DNA from: Pyronema omphalodes
Lineage: Eukaryota; Ascomycota; Pezizomycetes; Pezizales; Pyronemataceae
Length of the DNA: 64,000 nucleotides
Assembly: GCA_024516155.1 (NCBI GenBank)
Contig: JAJJXM010000010.1
Coordinates: forward strand, 992,001 to 1,056,000
Direction of reading: 5' to 3'
A model generated the notes under the pieces. It searched no databases and had not been told where the DNA came from. It saw only the letters and a program-made list of their open reading frames with translations. The position numbers were made by a program, and so were the translations under genes. Below, piece after piece: positions 25,449 through 37,401 of the stretch (position 1 is the first letter of the stretch; each line of letters starts with the position of its first letter).

Positions 25449-25739
25449 GGTGAACTAGATCGAGGGAGTGCGATACGTCGTTTCCTTCGAAGGGCAGTAG
25501 TCGTTAATCGTTGGGTTATCGCAACGCTATTTGGAATCCCCAAACCGAACATGGGGTGCAATCCAAGTCTTGGCATTGTGGGTTGTGCAACGGACTGCTA
25601 GGGTTGCAAACCCTGTAGCGTGATCCCACACAACTTTCGTCTTTGACGGTTTGGCGAAGATTGAACTAAGCACCCATCTCGACAGCAACCGCCTTTTCGC
25701 CGCACCACACGTTAAGCAACCCCCCCGACATAATCAAAA
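25449..25739. promoter_or_regulatory. Shared promoter of two ribosomal protein genes with an inverted telobox pair
   Basis: The 291 bp between the RPS9 and RPL21 start codons contain TAGGGTT (25599-25605) and AACCCTG (25609-25615), an almost palindromic pair of telomere-repeat-like boxes. Such boxes are known in ribosomal-protein promoters of yeasts and filamentous fungi, where Tbf1-type Myb proteins bind. Function here is inferred from location. Confidence 0.6.
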
Positions 25740-26454
25740 ATGTATGTGCAACCGCCGAAGTTATGTCCGAATTCTACGAAACGAGGTTCTGACGAAATTG
25801 TGTTTGAAGGGGTCACTCCGGCGGTATTCGTTCTGGCACCAGATATGCCTTCTCCCGCAACTTCCGGGAGAAGGGAATGATCGCCATGTCCGTGTACTTG
25901 AAGCAGTACCGGTATGTTATCAATTACTAGAATCGAAATTAGAGGAATTTTCGTCTGACGATAGTTCAGCGTGGGCGACATTGTCGACATTAAGGCCAAC
26001 GGAGCCGTCCAGAAGGGGTCAGTTACCTCCCTCCTCGAATCAGCGACCGCCCGAGAAATCGCCAAAATTCGATAAAAGAAACTCGGGCGGAATTGGTCGA
26101 AACAGCTTCTAACAGCTCTACAGTATGCCCCACAAGGTCTACCACGGAAAGACCGGTGTCGTCTACAACGTTACCAAGTCCGCCCTCGGTGTCATCATAT
26201 ACAAGCGTGTTGGAAACCGTTACATGGAGAAGCGCGTCAACGTCCGCATCGAGCACGTCAAGCACTCCAAGTGCCGTCAGGAGTTCGTCGACCGTGTCAA
26301 GGCCAACGCTGCCAAGCGTGTCCAGGCCAAGACCGAGGGAGTCCACGTTCACTTGAAGCGTGAGGCCGTCAAGCCCCGTGAGGCCCGCACCGTCTCCGCC
26401 GCCGACAACCTTCCCGAGACTGTTGTCCCTATCGCCTACGAGACCACCATTTAA
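25740..26454 (+). CDS. RPL21: 60S ribosomal protein L21 (eL21)
   Basis: The exons are 25740-25741 (only AT), 25810-25911, 25970-26017 and 26124-26454, giving 160 residues, exactly the family length. The protein begins MGHSGGIRSGTRYAFSRNFREKG and continues [37 protein letters not shown], the KOW-like eL21 core. It ends in the conserved ETVVPIAYETTI-type tail. The start codon itself is split by the first intron (AT|G; donor GTATGT, acceptor GAAG). If the first intron is ignored, the ATG at 26125 opens a shorter frame lacking the conserved first third, so that start is rejected. Expression is probably coordinated with the divergent RPS9 from the shared promoter. Confidence 0.95.
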
Positions 26455-27167
26455 AAAAGTGTTTCTGGGTTGTTTGTACATAGTCAATGTACTCGTTGGT
26501 GCACCTGTTCTGAGACGAAAAATATCGTGGGTGAATTTGGGACTAACTCATCGTTAGAATCGTCCTATCTTCTAAGCTCAGACAAAATGGTAGAGAAGAT
26601 GACAGAGAGGCGTTGGCTGGGTTGGGTTTTTGCTTTGGGTCCCGGAGATTCGGGTAATGGGAGTTTTTTACCTTATCGGCGTGTATCTTGGTTGCATTTT
26701 CCCATAAAAAGGTCTCGTTATGAATCAACGAAAAAGTTCTGCTGCACAAAAAATCGGTCTGCAACGACTTTTTTGTCAATAATACCATGTATTTGCACAA
26801 TGCACACGGTAGTAATACAAGCCAAGGCCATCAGCCTCATGACCTGGTCTGTATTTCAAATTACAAAGTGACATGTCTATCAATACCGCCCAAACATGCC
26901 ATAATATCCTTTAAATTCGCAGTTCAAAAGTATCCAATAATTGCCTGTAAAAAACAGCGAAAAGTACATCTCGTAGATCACGTGTATTAACTGCAGCCTT
27001 ACGCAGGCTATCGAAGCTAATCCTGTCAACGCCGGCCGCATTATTTTGGTGGAACCCAACGCTAATGCTCCACCTGTTATCGCGTGTTTTACTTCACGCG
27101 TCTCCCCGCTTCACGGTAACGCGTCGTCATATATTTCTTTTTCTCTTCTCCTTGTTGCCTTAGCAGT
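26455..27167. other. Intergenic: RPL21 3' region and REV3 promoter
   Basis: No gene is recognised. Overlapping frames on both strands around 26470-26990 have no family motif. Confidence 0.5.
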
Positions 27168-30100
27168 ATGGTTCTGCGCGTCAAGGTGAACACAGTCGAC
27201 TGGTATTCTGCATCGCCTACCGTACTTGATCCTGTGCTACCCGTCAGCTCGGCTTCAAAGAAACGGTCATCTGTGCCAATTTTACGAGTATTTGGTGCTA
27301 CAGAATCAGGCAAACCCGTACTGGCACATATTCATGGAGTCTTACCTTATATGTACATCGAGTTCAATCCCTCAAATCGGGAAAATATCACTAGTAATTA
27401 CCGCTTCGATGTGTAAATGGGCTAGTCGGCTGACATGGGAATAGCCGAGTCAATTGAAAAAGACCTGCGAGAACTTCGAAGGCAAATTGATTTTGAGTTG
27501 AATCAGCGCCGCCAAAACAATGTGCCTGGTCATGACAAGCCCAACCGCCACAAATATTTTAGACAGGAGATAGCCGCAATAACCTTGGTGAAAGGGGTTC
27601 CATTCTACGGCTATGACTATGGCTGGCGTTTTTACGCCAAAATCTATTACTACAATCCTGAAAGTCGAAAGAATATTACCGATGTACTTCTTAAAGCTGG
27701 TATTATGGGGAGATCACATCAACCCTGTGAGGCTAGGCTCAATTACGAAATTCAGTTTTTGATAGATTACAACCTGTATGGATGCGGTTATATGGAATGC
27801 GATGAAACGAAGCTCGTCTACCGAAGGAACTTAGACGAACTGGATTCCGAAGACGAAGAGTCCCCACCTCCAGAGGATCCTACGGCACAATCTCATTCGG
27901 GCTGGGAGATCGACATACAGGCACATCGAATTCTTAACCGCTCTCAAATCAAACCAAGGAGTATCCATACAGAGTTTAGGGAAGTCGATCCATTGACAGA
28001 CACGAATTTCAAATATCTTCATAGTCTCGATGAGTTATGGAAGGTATACAACAATAACTTGGATACACAAAATATTGTGCGAAATCTCAACACATCAGTG
28101 CCATCAACCGAGAGAGAAGTTAAACTGGAACCGTGGAGCACAGAACTGGATTATCGAAATGATATCAAAAAGATCATGGACGAATATAAGAAGAATTCCG
28201 GTCATAAGGCAGAAATTGAGCCGATGCACATACCCAATGAAGAGCTAATTCCAACTGCCTTCGAGAGTGTGGATTACCTAGCTACATTTTACGCCCCTCT
28301 TGACCATGAATATACCAGAGAATTTATTCATAACAGTGATGAGATGCCTATTCATATACCAAAATCAAGCCTTCCGATAGTTTCGTCGGGTACTAAACGA
28401 AAGGTCAGCGCAACAAATAGTAAGTGTGGCTATAAATACTAAACATGAAAATTGGTTTCCTGACTTTCTTTAGACACACAAAAACCGATTAATGAACCCC
28501 CTGACAAGAAACATCGGGAAGTCAAGCAGGAGAAGCACCAGGATCTTCCCTACACTAGGCCATTCTATGGAAACCGAGATGATGTTCCTTCCATTGTGAA
28601 GGAATACGGTGGTGAGAGACGTCGACTGTATGCAAAAGACCATTACGATGACCGAGACAATCCACAAAGACTCAATAATGGCGAAACCAACTCTGTCTGG
28701 AAGTTAGCATCGAAACCTCCAACTAGAACTGAAGTCTTGAAATGGGCGGTTGAAAACGACTCCAAGAAGGCTTCAACAGCACAAAAGAATTCATACGAGC
28801 AGAAAGGGCGACGATACTACCACTCTCAGATTGAAGGGCCTACTCAAAAACCTATTGGTCGACCCACTAAGAAGACTGATCAACACACCAAAAAGTCTGA
28901 TGATATGAGCGTCATGGGCTTGGAGATTCATGGTAATTCAATTACCTAATCCAAGCCGATCAATCCTTGGTACCATTGGCTAACCTGTTATTCTCTTAGT
29001 CAACACCCGCGGCACTCTCAAGCCCGACCCAAAAACCGATCCCATAACCTGTATCTTCTACCGTTTTCAATCGCCTGTTTCCGGTCTTACTATCACCGGT
29101 ATTATAACCTCCGAAGAGCACTTTACTGAGAAAATCTTCTGCCGCTTCTCTGGCGTTGACATACTGGTGGAAGAAGATGAAAAAGCCATGATCATGTCCC
29201 TGATTGACCTAGTCCGAACCCATGACCCAGATATCCTGGTTGGTTATGAAGTACACTTGGGATCCTGGGGTTACGTGAATGATCGCACCACTGTCATAAT
29301 GGAAGACGAAGGGCGTCATCTACTGGATGAGTTAGCACGGGTTAAGATGTATGACAGCGAGGGAAAGAAACACCAAAACGATTGGGGTTATCGGAAGGCA
29401 TCTGCGTTAGCGGTGATTGGGCGGCATATTATCAATATCTGGAGGGCAATGAGAGGGGAGCTAACACTACTGGGATACAGTATTGAGAATGTTGCTTTCC
29501 ACTTGCTGAAGAAAAGGGTGCCGTCCTACTCACATGAGGATTTGACGGAGTGGTTTACCGAACGCAACTCCGCTTCAGTTACTAGGGTTTTACAGTATTA
29601 TATTACCAAAGTCTCGCTTGATCTTGAGATTTTGGAGAAACAGGAATACGTTTCACGAACCAGGTGCGTTGCTCGTTGTTCATCATGATTTATTACTCAT
29701 GTATTAACCATGCCACAGCGAGCACGCACGATTAATCGGCCTCGATTTCAAAGACATTATAGCCCGCGGATCCCAGATTAAAGTTGAATCTCTGATGTTT
29801 CGTATAGCTAAACCAGAATCCTACATTCTAGTGTCACCCACCCCAGAACAGGTCGGGAAACAGAATGCAATCGAGTGCAAACCGCTAATCATGGAACCTC
29901 ACTCGAATTTTTACACTTCACCAGTGGTGGTTCTCGATTTTCAGTCGTTATATCCCAGTATTATGTTGGCTTATAATTATTGCTATTCGACATGTTTGGG
30001 AAAGGTAGTGCCGGAGGAGAATTTGGGTGTTATACCATATAAAACGCCGGAGGGAGTTTGGAAGAAGTTAACGATGGAAGATATCATTGGTAAGTTATAA

Positions 30101-32090
30101 TCTCTTTAGTACCTAGTACCAGGGGTTATATTGCATCTGAATGATGACTAAATGCTAAAAAATGAATATGAAGTCTCACCCAACGGAATTATGTACGTCA
30201 AGCCTCACATTCGCAAATCGCTTCTCGCCAAGATGTTGTCCGAAGTCCTCGATACCCGAGTCATGGTCAAAACCCGGATGAAATCCGCAGCAAAAGACGA
30301 TCCTCACCTCTATCAAAAACTTAACTCCCAACAGTTAGCTCTAAAACTTACCGCCAATGTCACTTACGGATACACCTCCGCAACCTTTTCTGGGCGTATG
30401 CCTTGTGTAGAGATAGCGGACTCTATCGTTCAGTCAGGTAGAGAAACATTGGAAAAAGTAGGTTGCCCCATCTGTCTTTGAGGCCCGAATTCTTGCGTTT
30501 ACAAGTGATAGTATAATGTATTGACCTAAACATTCACACAGGCTATCCAATTAATCCACACAGAATTCTCTCAACACAACGCCACAGTAATCTACGGCGA
30601 CACTGATTCACTCTTCATCTTGCTACCCGAAGCATCCCGTTCCTCCGCCTTCGCCATTGGAAACCGCATCGCCGAGCGCGTAACGCAACTAAATCCCGCT
30701 CCCATCAAGCTCAAATTCGAAAAAGTCTATCACCCCTGCGTATTACTAGCCATGAAACGTTACGTCGGTTTCAGTTACGAGCACCCAGGCCAAACAGAGC
30801 CCAAATTCGACGCAAAAGGCATCGAAACCGTCCGACGGGATGGAGCACCTGTAGTTCAAAAAATGCAAGAGCGAGCTCTTAAAGAGCTATTCCGGACTGG
30901 TGATGTGTCAAAGGTGAAAGCGTATTGTATAGAACAATGGGGAAAGATACAGAGAGAACAGGTTGGGATAAGTGACTTTGTGTTTGCCAAGGAAGTTAAG
31001 ATGGGAACTTATTCTGCTAATGCGGTTGAACAACCTGCGGCGAAAATTTATAGGTTGAGGAAAGAGCAGGATGCGAATAATGAACTACAGTATGGAGAAC
31101 GGGTGCCGTATGTTGTGGTTTATGATGGGGAGAACCCGAGGAGAGTTATTGATAGAGTTGTGGAGGTACATAGGCTGCTGGAAGATGAGACCTTGTGGAT
31201 TGATACGGATTATTATATCCGGAAAAAAATTATCCCACCACTGGCTAGAATTTTTAATTTGATAGGGGCAGATGTGGCAGCTTGGTATGAAGGGATGCCA
31301 AAATACAAACCCCCAAGAAGAATAATAGGTGGCCTTGGAGGTGGGAAGGATACTAAGGACTTCAAGAAGGAAAAAGGAGTTACACTCGACAGTTATTATA
31401 GAGCCGGAGGGGTGGTGTCGTGTTTACACTGCAAAAAACCTATAGAGAAAGGGAAGAGTGCGTATTTGTTTTACCCTTCGCAGTCTTTTGCATATCACTG
31501 ACAAAACTTCAGAAATGTGTAAGCAATGTACCGATGACCGCGGGAAAACATTCTACCAAATCAAACAATCCTTAACCGATATCGAGTCCACGATCACCGC
31601 TCTAGAAACCACCTGTAGATCCTGCACCGGCACTACTCCGCGCCAAGAAATTGCTTGCCAGTCACTTGATTGTAAAGTTTATTTTAAGCGGATTAGAGAA
31701 GCTTCGAAACTGAAGGTTGCGAAGGCAAACGCAGAGGAGGTTTTTGAGGTATTGAAGGTGAGGGATCTGATGGTTAGACCGCCGCAGAGGAGAGAGAAGA
31801 AGACAAGGTCTGGAGGAGGGGATTACTGGCAAACGCCGAAGGGAGAAGCAAGGAAAAGGGAAGTGGAGAGCTTCGCAACGCAAATGGAGGCGGATGAGGA
31901 GGTGAGGGTGTTTGGGTCACAGTTACAGGGGGAATCTGGGGTTTTGGATGCGGACGAGGAGGAGACGGTAGTGAGGGAGTTTAGATCACAGGGTGATAAA
32001 CATGTGGAGCCTCAGTCGGACGATGAGGAGTGGCAGGGGCTGTTTGAAGGGGATATGGATGACGAGTTAAAAGAGGATTGGGAGGTATAA
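27168..32090 (+). CDS. REV3: DNA polymerase zeta catalytic subunit
   Basis: There are eight exons: 27168-27393, 27445-28419, 28474-28932, 29000-29663, 29719-30089, 30174-30457, 30542-31457 and 31513-32090. They give 1490 residues (yeast Rev3 is 1504). The enzyme does error-prone translesion synthesis with Rev7. The N-terminal family-B region (VPILRVFG.. YMYIEFNP; EIAAITLVKGVPFYGY; GIMGRSHQPCEARLNYEIQFLIDYN) is complete. The exonuclease-like domain lacks the DIE metal motif (ITCIFYRFQ instead), as is normal for Rev3. The polymerase motifs are DFQSLYPSIMLAYNYCYST (about residue 848), KLTANVTYGYTSATFSGR (about 955) and YGDTDSLF (about 1012). Two C-terminal Cys clusters follow: CLHC...CKQC (about 1287-1305) and CRSC...CQSLDC (about 1333-1350), the latter of the iron-sulphur type. 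An acidic tail of about 130 residues extends beyond them. Confidence 0.95.
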
Positions 32091-32341
32091 GTTTTTATTG
32101 AGTTAGTGGGAATAAGTTCATGTTTCTATATACTGCAACATATTCTCCCACTGGAGGCTGATCACAAACAATCTCGATTGAATCAGAAGCGCCGCGCAAC
32201 TTGAACGGCAAGGCTTCTCGAGAACGGGATGAGTAATAGCTCCATATGATGTGCCAAAATTAAGCCTCTATTGAACGAAACGATCCCTCTAGCGACTTGC
32301 ACTGAACCGAAAGAACTCCAAAAGACAAAAGCAAATGATAT

Positions 32342-32936
32342 TTACGCAGTCTTAGCAGCCTCAGCCTCAGCCTTCTGCTTCTTTACAGCCTGGTGGTGCC
32401 TATTCAAGTATCAGCTATTGTTCCATGCGTAGTTTAACCCTGTCTATTCGAGGCCGAGAAAGCGCTTACAACAAGATTCTAGAGACCTGGACGGCACCGA
32501 CGGTTCCGAGGAAGAAGTTCACGGCAGCCAAGCTATTTTGGAGTAAGTATACGTGGGACTAATCTTTCATCTTGAGTGGCAGGCATACGGGTAGTTTCTG
32601 GGGGTGATGATCATGCACCACCTAGTCCAGATGAGACCAGTAGCGGTGAGCGCAGCGTTCTGGTTGAGAGAGAGGTCCTCGACGGGGCGGTAGAAGTCTG
32701 AGATACCGGCGATAACGAGACCCCACTGTAATATTTGCGGTCAGATAAGTTTGGTGGTCGCGTGCCTGCAGGCGCAGTTTTGGTCATACCTTAAGGACGG
32801 GAGCCTATCTCTTTTTGTTAGCAATGCGGGAAAAGTAACATGTTTAGAAACTGTCGCATACCCAGAAGTGAACGGTTCTAGGGTTGAAGGAAGGGTTGAG
32901 AGCCTTGGTAGCGGCAGCAGCACCTTGGGAAGCCAT
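32342..32936 (-). CDS. MPC2: Mitochondrial pyruvate carrier subunit (MPC2-type)
   Basis: There are five exons on the minus strand: 32936-32862, 32804-32790 (15 nt), 32725-32589, 32532-32470 and 32399-32342, giving 115 residues. MPC proteins form a heterodimer in the inner mitochondrial membrane that imports pyruvate. Family signatures are FNPRTVHFWAPVLKWGLVIAG, ISDFYRPVEDLSLNQNAALTATGLIWTRW and NFFLGTVGAVQVSRI, covering the three predicted membrane segments. The C-terminus is a charged KKQKAEAEAAKTA tail. The second exon encodes only APVLK. Leaving it out would keep the frame but break the first transmembrane stretch. It is divergent with NDUFA2, 370 bp between start codons. Confidence 0.92.
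32790..32804 (-). other. 15 nt microexon of MPC2
   Basis: The sequence GCTCCCGTCCTTAAG (minus strand) is bounded by ...AGATAG and GTATGA, phase 0 on both sides, and encodes APVLK. These residues are conserved in MPC proteins between HFW and WGLVIAG. Confidence 0.85.
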
Positions 32937-33306
32937 TGCGATCGATGTTCGTGAAGTGGCGGGCGAATAGCACAATGATGTCGTTCGTCAAGCTTCGTCT
33001 GCTCTGGTCGTGGTGGAGTCCGTAGCCGCCGTCGTGGTTGTGGCCACCCAGATTTGGCTTAGCAACCGCAGCTAAACACCGAAATCTCCTCCGCCGTAAA
33101 ATTCCGCGTGAAACGGAGTTATGCGCGTCAGGGACATCCGCTGATTATCTGATTGCAGATTAGATCTTCTGCAGGCTAGTTAGATTAGAAGCTTATCAGA
33201 TCAAATTCACGTTGCGGGCAGCAGTGTGCTGAACTTCGGCGCCCGCTCGAACTACCGTTACGCCACACCTCCCCAGCAACACCACCTTCACACCACCTCC
33301 GTACCA
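32937..33306. promoter_or_regulatory. Shared promoter region of MPC2 and NDUFA2
   Basis: These 370 bp lie between divergent start codons of two mitochondrial inner-membrane proteins. No specific motif was assigned. A CT/CA-rich leader precedes each ATG. Confidence 0.5.
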
Positions 33307-33765
33307 ATGGCTTCGCGTTACGCATTCTCTACCAGTCTTAAGGAGCTCCGCTTCTTGTTCTGCCAGACTGGCGAGCAGAGCGCCGCTGTCAGGTAGAATC
33401 CCGGAGCCGGCGATTTCCCAATATCGAAGACACCTCTAACGACGAATCGCGATTACAGACAGTTCCTCCAGAAGTCCTACCCCGTCATGAAGAAGCACAA
33501 CCCCTACACCCCCATCTTGATCCGGGAAGCCCAGGGAATCGAGCCCAAGCTCTTCGCCCGTTACGGTCGGTAGTCTTTAATGAAGCATTCCGCTGGTGCG
33601 GTTGACTGACGAGGTGTCACAGAGTTCGGCAAGGAGACCCAGGTTCCTTTGACTGGTAAGAAGGACTATTCCGGGGGTTTGAGGATAAAAAGCTGACTCG
33701 AGATAGGGTTGTCCGGAAAGCAGATCGAGGAGAAGGTTGCTACCATTGTTCAGGCTTCCGCATAA
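33307..33765 (+). CDS. Complex I subunit B8 (NDUFA2-type)
   Basis: The four exons are 33307-33392, 33459-33565, 33623-33655 and 33707-33765, giving 94 residues, the usual size. B8 has a thioredoxin-like fold and is a peripheral-arm accessory subunit of NADH:ubiquinone oxidoreductase. Recognisable parts are FSTSLKELRFLFCQTGEQSAAVRQFLQK, the central [28 protein letters not shown] and the closing SGKQIEEKVATIVQ. Mitochondrial L51/S25/CI-B8 domain ribosomal proteins share the fold, but the length and the LIREAQG and ARYEFG wording fit B8. All introns are GT-AG and within codons. The related inner-membrane protein MPC2 is transcribed divergently. Confidence 0.93.
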
Positions 33766-34356
33766 GTGGTTTCGGTTTTCGGGCGTTTAGTACATATTTC
33801 CGCAAAAAATATCAAATTAGAATCGCATACATATCCTCGCTACAGTGAACGATGGTCTTTGGTGGAGGTATTGGTTTCAGAGAGGGGGAAGATGGTGACT
33901 ATGAGGGGTGGAGTTAATGATGGACACTTGCTTAGAGAAGAGAAGAAGAGAAGGGGCTATTATTTACAAAATTCGACAGAGTTTATACGTATTATACAGG
34001 AGCTATTGTTTATGGGAGATGTGCTGAATCCTACAAATCAAAAAGGACAAATTTTGGCCAATGAATATTCATGATTATGACGTAGTGAATTGAGAGTGAG
34101 AAAGAATCTATTATTATTTTTATGAAATTTTGAAAACAAATTCAATCGTATTACAAATCAACAAAACTCAAATATCCTAAATATTTGAAGGAATACCCAC
34201 TCCCCACTAGCTCTCTCAAAATCCGGGGAAGTTCGGGCGAGTGCTATTCAATGAAAGCTAAGCATTGGAGGGGCGCTTGTGTAACCCCGGCTCCGCATGA
34301 GGTCATGCAGGTAACAATGATCCGGACCTCAGCGCCGACCGCAACCTCATCTCAAG
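33766..34356. other. Intergenic: NDUFA2 3' region and dioxygenase promoter
   Basis: The open frame 33766-34074 starts right at the stop codon of the complex I gene, lies in its 3' flank, and has no family motif. The frame starting at 34185 overlaps the next gene's leader in another frame and is rejected as its start. Confidence 0.5.
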
Positions 34357-36015
34357 ATGGCAACCGCATCGCGCTTCATTGCGCGCACTCTGAAGAACAG
34401 TTCTTCAAGCATAAGCCGGTGAGTTTATATCTCTTGATTACATTGGTCTTTTATTATATGTCTCACTAATTTATTCCCGAGGAAGACACTCCCTTAAGCT
34501 TCTCCCACGTGTTTCATCCATCTACGGAACCCGATTCAACAGCGTAAAGATTATATCCAATGAAACTCCGACAGAAATATCCAGTCACTAACTTCGGATT
34601 ATGTTTATAGACAAGCCAGCCTGACCCAGATCGCGAAACTGGTATCCTCAAAACTTACCAGGTTACCAAAGCCGACGCCAGACCTGTCGTCTCGGAACAC
34701 CATGAGATCTCGTTTGATGACAAGAAAGTCTTGATACCTTGGGAGGAGGGAAAGACTTCTTACTAGTAAGTTTCGATATGATACTACCGATAGAAAACTA
34801 AGGCATCTGCTAATAATAATCTATAGTCAACATTTGTGGTTGCGCGATCACTGTCAATGCCCCGCATGTCGACATCCCGAGACCAAGCAGCGACTAGTCA
34901 ACACCTTCGACGTAAGCTTTCAGAACCCCAATATCCAACCCCCCATTTCTATTCTTTTTCCTAACTCTCCCCAGATCCCCCGAAACATCAAGCCCGTCAG
35001 TGTCGAAGGTAGCGAAGCAGGATTAAAGTTAACATGTCAGTATCCCCTTTCTCCCACTAATTAGACCGCTCCTAACATAAATCCAGGGAAGGATGGCCAC
35101 GAGAGTGTATTTCCCTGGGACTGGCTTCACCTCCATTCCTACGCACCCCGTCTCGAGCGGTACCTCTCTCCACAATTCCATCTCTGGGGCTCCGAGATCG
35201 AAAACAATCCCCCCGAAGTAAACTACGAAGAAGTGATGGCATCCAATGACGGGGTAGCCTTATGGGTATCCAAAATCTACAAATACGGTTTCTGCTACGT
35301 CTCTGGAGTTCCCGTAACACCCGAAGCCACCAAGGAGCTCATCGAGCGCATCGCATTTATCCGGGAGACACATTACGGCGGGTTCTGGGATTTCACCGCC
35401 GATTTAGCAAAGAAGGATATGGCATATACCAACCTAGCATTAGGAGTTCATACCGACACCACCTACTTTACCGATCCCGCAGGGTTACAAATGTTCCATT
35501 TACTTGAGCATTCCGGGGGTAGCGGGGGACAAAGTATCCTAGTCGATGGATTCCGGGCGGCGAAGATTCTCCGCGAAGAAAATCCACAGGCCTACAAGAC
35601 ACTCAGCAATGTTCGAATTCCCGCACACGCATCAGGAAACCACGATTCCTCCATCCAACCCTTCGCACCATTCCCGGTCTTAAACCACCACCCTTCAAAT
35701 GGTGAGCTCGTTCAGATTCGTTGGAATAACGACGACAGAGCAACAATGGATAGATGGGATGATTTAGAGGATGTAGAGGAATTTTATGATGCTGCTAGAG
35801 CTTGGAATGATATCTTGAGACGTCAGGGAACGGAATATTGGGAACAGTTGAAACCCGGAAGAGCTCTCATTTTTGATAATTGGAGAGTCTTGCATGGAAG
35901 ATCCGCTTTCTCGGGTAAAAGACGCCTGTGTGGAGGTTATGTTAATATGGATGATTATAAAAGTAGACTTAGAACTTTGTCGGCTACTAGGGAGAGGTTG
36001 TTGAAGAGTTTGTAG
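34357..36015 (+). CDS. Trimethyllysine dioxygenase, first enzyme of carnitine synthesis
   Basis: There are six exons: 34357-34418, 34486-34543, 34611-34765, 34827-34911, 34975-35035 and 35087-36015, giving 449 residues. The enzyme hydroxylates N6-trimethyllysine using O2 and 2-oxoglutarate in mitochondria. Exons 1-2 encode a typical mitochondrial presequence (MATASRFIARTLKNSSSSISR, then more basic and Ser residues). The N-terminal zinc-binding domain reads LRDHCQCPACRHPETKQRLVNTFD. The catalytic core has RIAFIRETHYGGFWDFTADLA, the iron ligands in HTDTTYF (about residues 262 and 264), and the distal His in RVLHGRSAFSG (about 409). HTDTTYFTDPAGLQ and HLLEHSGG match Neurospora TMLH more closely than gamma-butyrobetaine hydroxylase, which has the same fold; that paralogue is the main alternative. 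Confidence 0.9.
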
Positions 36016-37401
36016 GCTGGTGTGGGTTTGAGGGGCAGTGGGCGGCGGCCGGGAGAAGAGAGGACGGGCAGGAGGGGCGGGGGCGGGGCAGGGGTGGGGG
36101 TGGTGGAGGAGATGGTGGAGATGCTGGTAGCAGTAAGGGAAAACATAAACAATCTAGTAAAATCTAGTTTAAAATAGTTAAAATGTATAGAGTAGCTTGA
36201 TACGATATGATATGATAGGATGTCACTTATTCCACTTATCTTATTCCACTTATCTTATTCCACTTATCTTATTCCACTTATCTTATTCCACTTATCTTAT
36301 TCCACTTATCTTATTCCCCCTTTTTTTATCATCAAGAGACTACATTTATGTAAGTACCAGTTTATTCGTACTTACTTACTTATATTCACACACGTTATGT
36401 GATTTATCGTCTATGCTATGATGTTTTTGTACCCTGTATATAGTCCTTCCAATCCAGTGTTCCAGTGCTCCAGTGCTCCAGTGCTCCAGTGCTCCAGTGC
36501 TTTTATTACGCTAAACACAATCACAATCACAATCACAATCACAATCACAATTACATCCCAGCTCCTACCCACACCACTTGAAGTTTCAAGTTTCAACTAT
36601 CACTCTCCAAGAATTATAACAATAATAACAATAACGGAATCTTCACTCAACGATTCATTAAATGGATTGAAATTCTCGTTGTATTGTATTAGTAACTCTC
36701 AATACTAGATACTGGATACTAGATACTAGATATCATACCGAAATACCAGTTTCCGAACCACAAATACTAGATTCCGAACCGTAAATACTAGATTCCGAAC
36801 CGTAAATACCAACCACAAATCCTATATCCCACAAACCATGCCTAAATACCATACCCAAAATCCCAGATTCCAAAACTTAAATACCATACCTAAATCCCCC
36901 AACATCCCCAACATCCCCATATATCCCCTTCTCTCTCCCCCTCAAAAAAGCCCCAAAACCCCCAACCCCCCCAAAAACAAGTGATAGGTGATAAGTGATA
37001 AGTGCTAATTAATAATCAAAAAGAGAAAAAAAAAGCAAAGATAAATTCATAATTGTCTAAAGCCCTATATAACCCCCTAATATTGTAGATTAAAAAAGAT
37101 ATGATGTTATATCCTCCTCTTCCTCCTCCTCCTTCTCTTGATTCATTCCTTCATCTTTGTTCTTCATCTTCATCCTGCTACTGTTACTGCTGCTACTCCT
37201 ACTGATATTGGTACTGGTACTGTTACTCGTACTCCTATTAGATCACTAAACACCTGACACATAATTTTCCATCCCCCCCTACCCCTGCAGCAACCCCCAC
37301 CCCCCCTCCCCCCTCCCCCCACCCCCCCTCCCCCTTCCCCGCTCCCTCGCTCCCCCCATCCACCGCTCCCCCCACCACACACCCCCGCCATCACAGCCCA
37401 A
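36016..37401. other. Intergenic with several tandem repeats
   Basis: This is the convergent region between the dioxygenase and STT4. It contains a 14 bp array (36228-36318), a 9 bp TCCAGTGCT array (36459-36500), (ACAATC)n at 36517-36551, CTAGAT/ACCGTAAAT repeats near 36700-36800, and C-rich tracts at 37276-37375. No gene is supported. Confidence 0.7.
36228..36318. repeat. 14 bp repeat TTCCACTTATCTTA, about 6-7 copies
   Basis: Perfect tandem copies are visible directly. They give false SYSTYLIPLIL open frames. Confidence 0.95.

Noticed and set aside
34185..34469. Upstream ATG at 34185 as start of the dioxygenase
   Set aside because: It gives a 5' extension without a mitochondrial presequence. 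The ATG at 34357 with exon 2 gives a typical one and keeps the frame.
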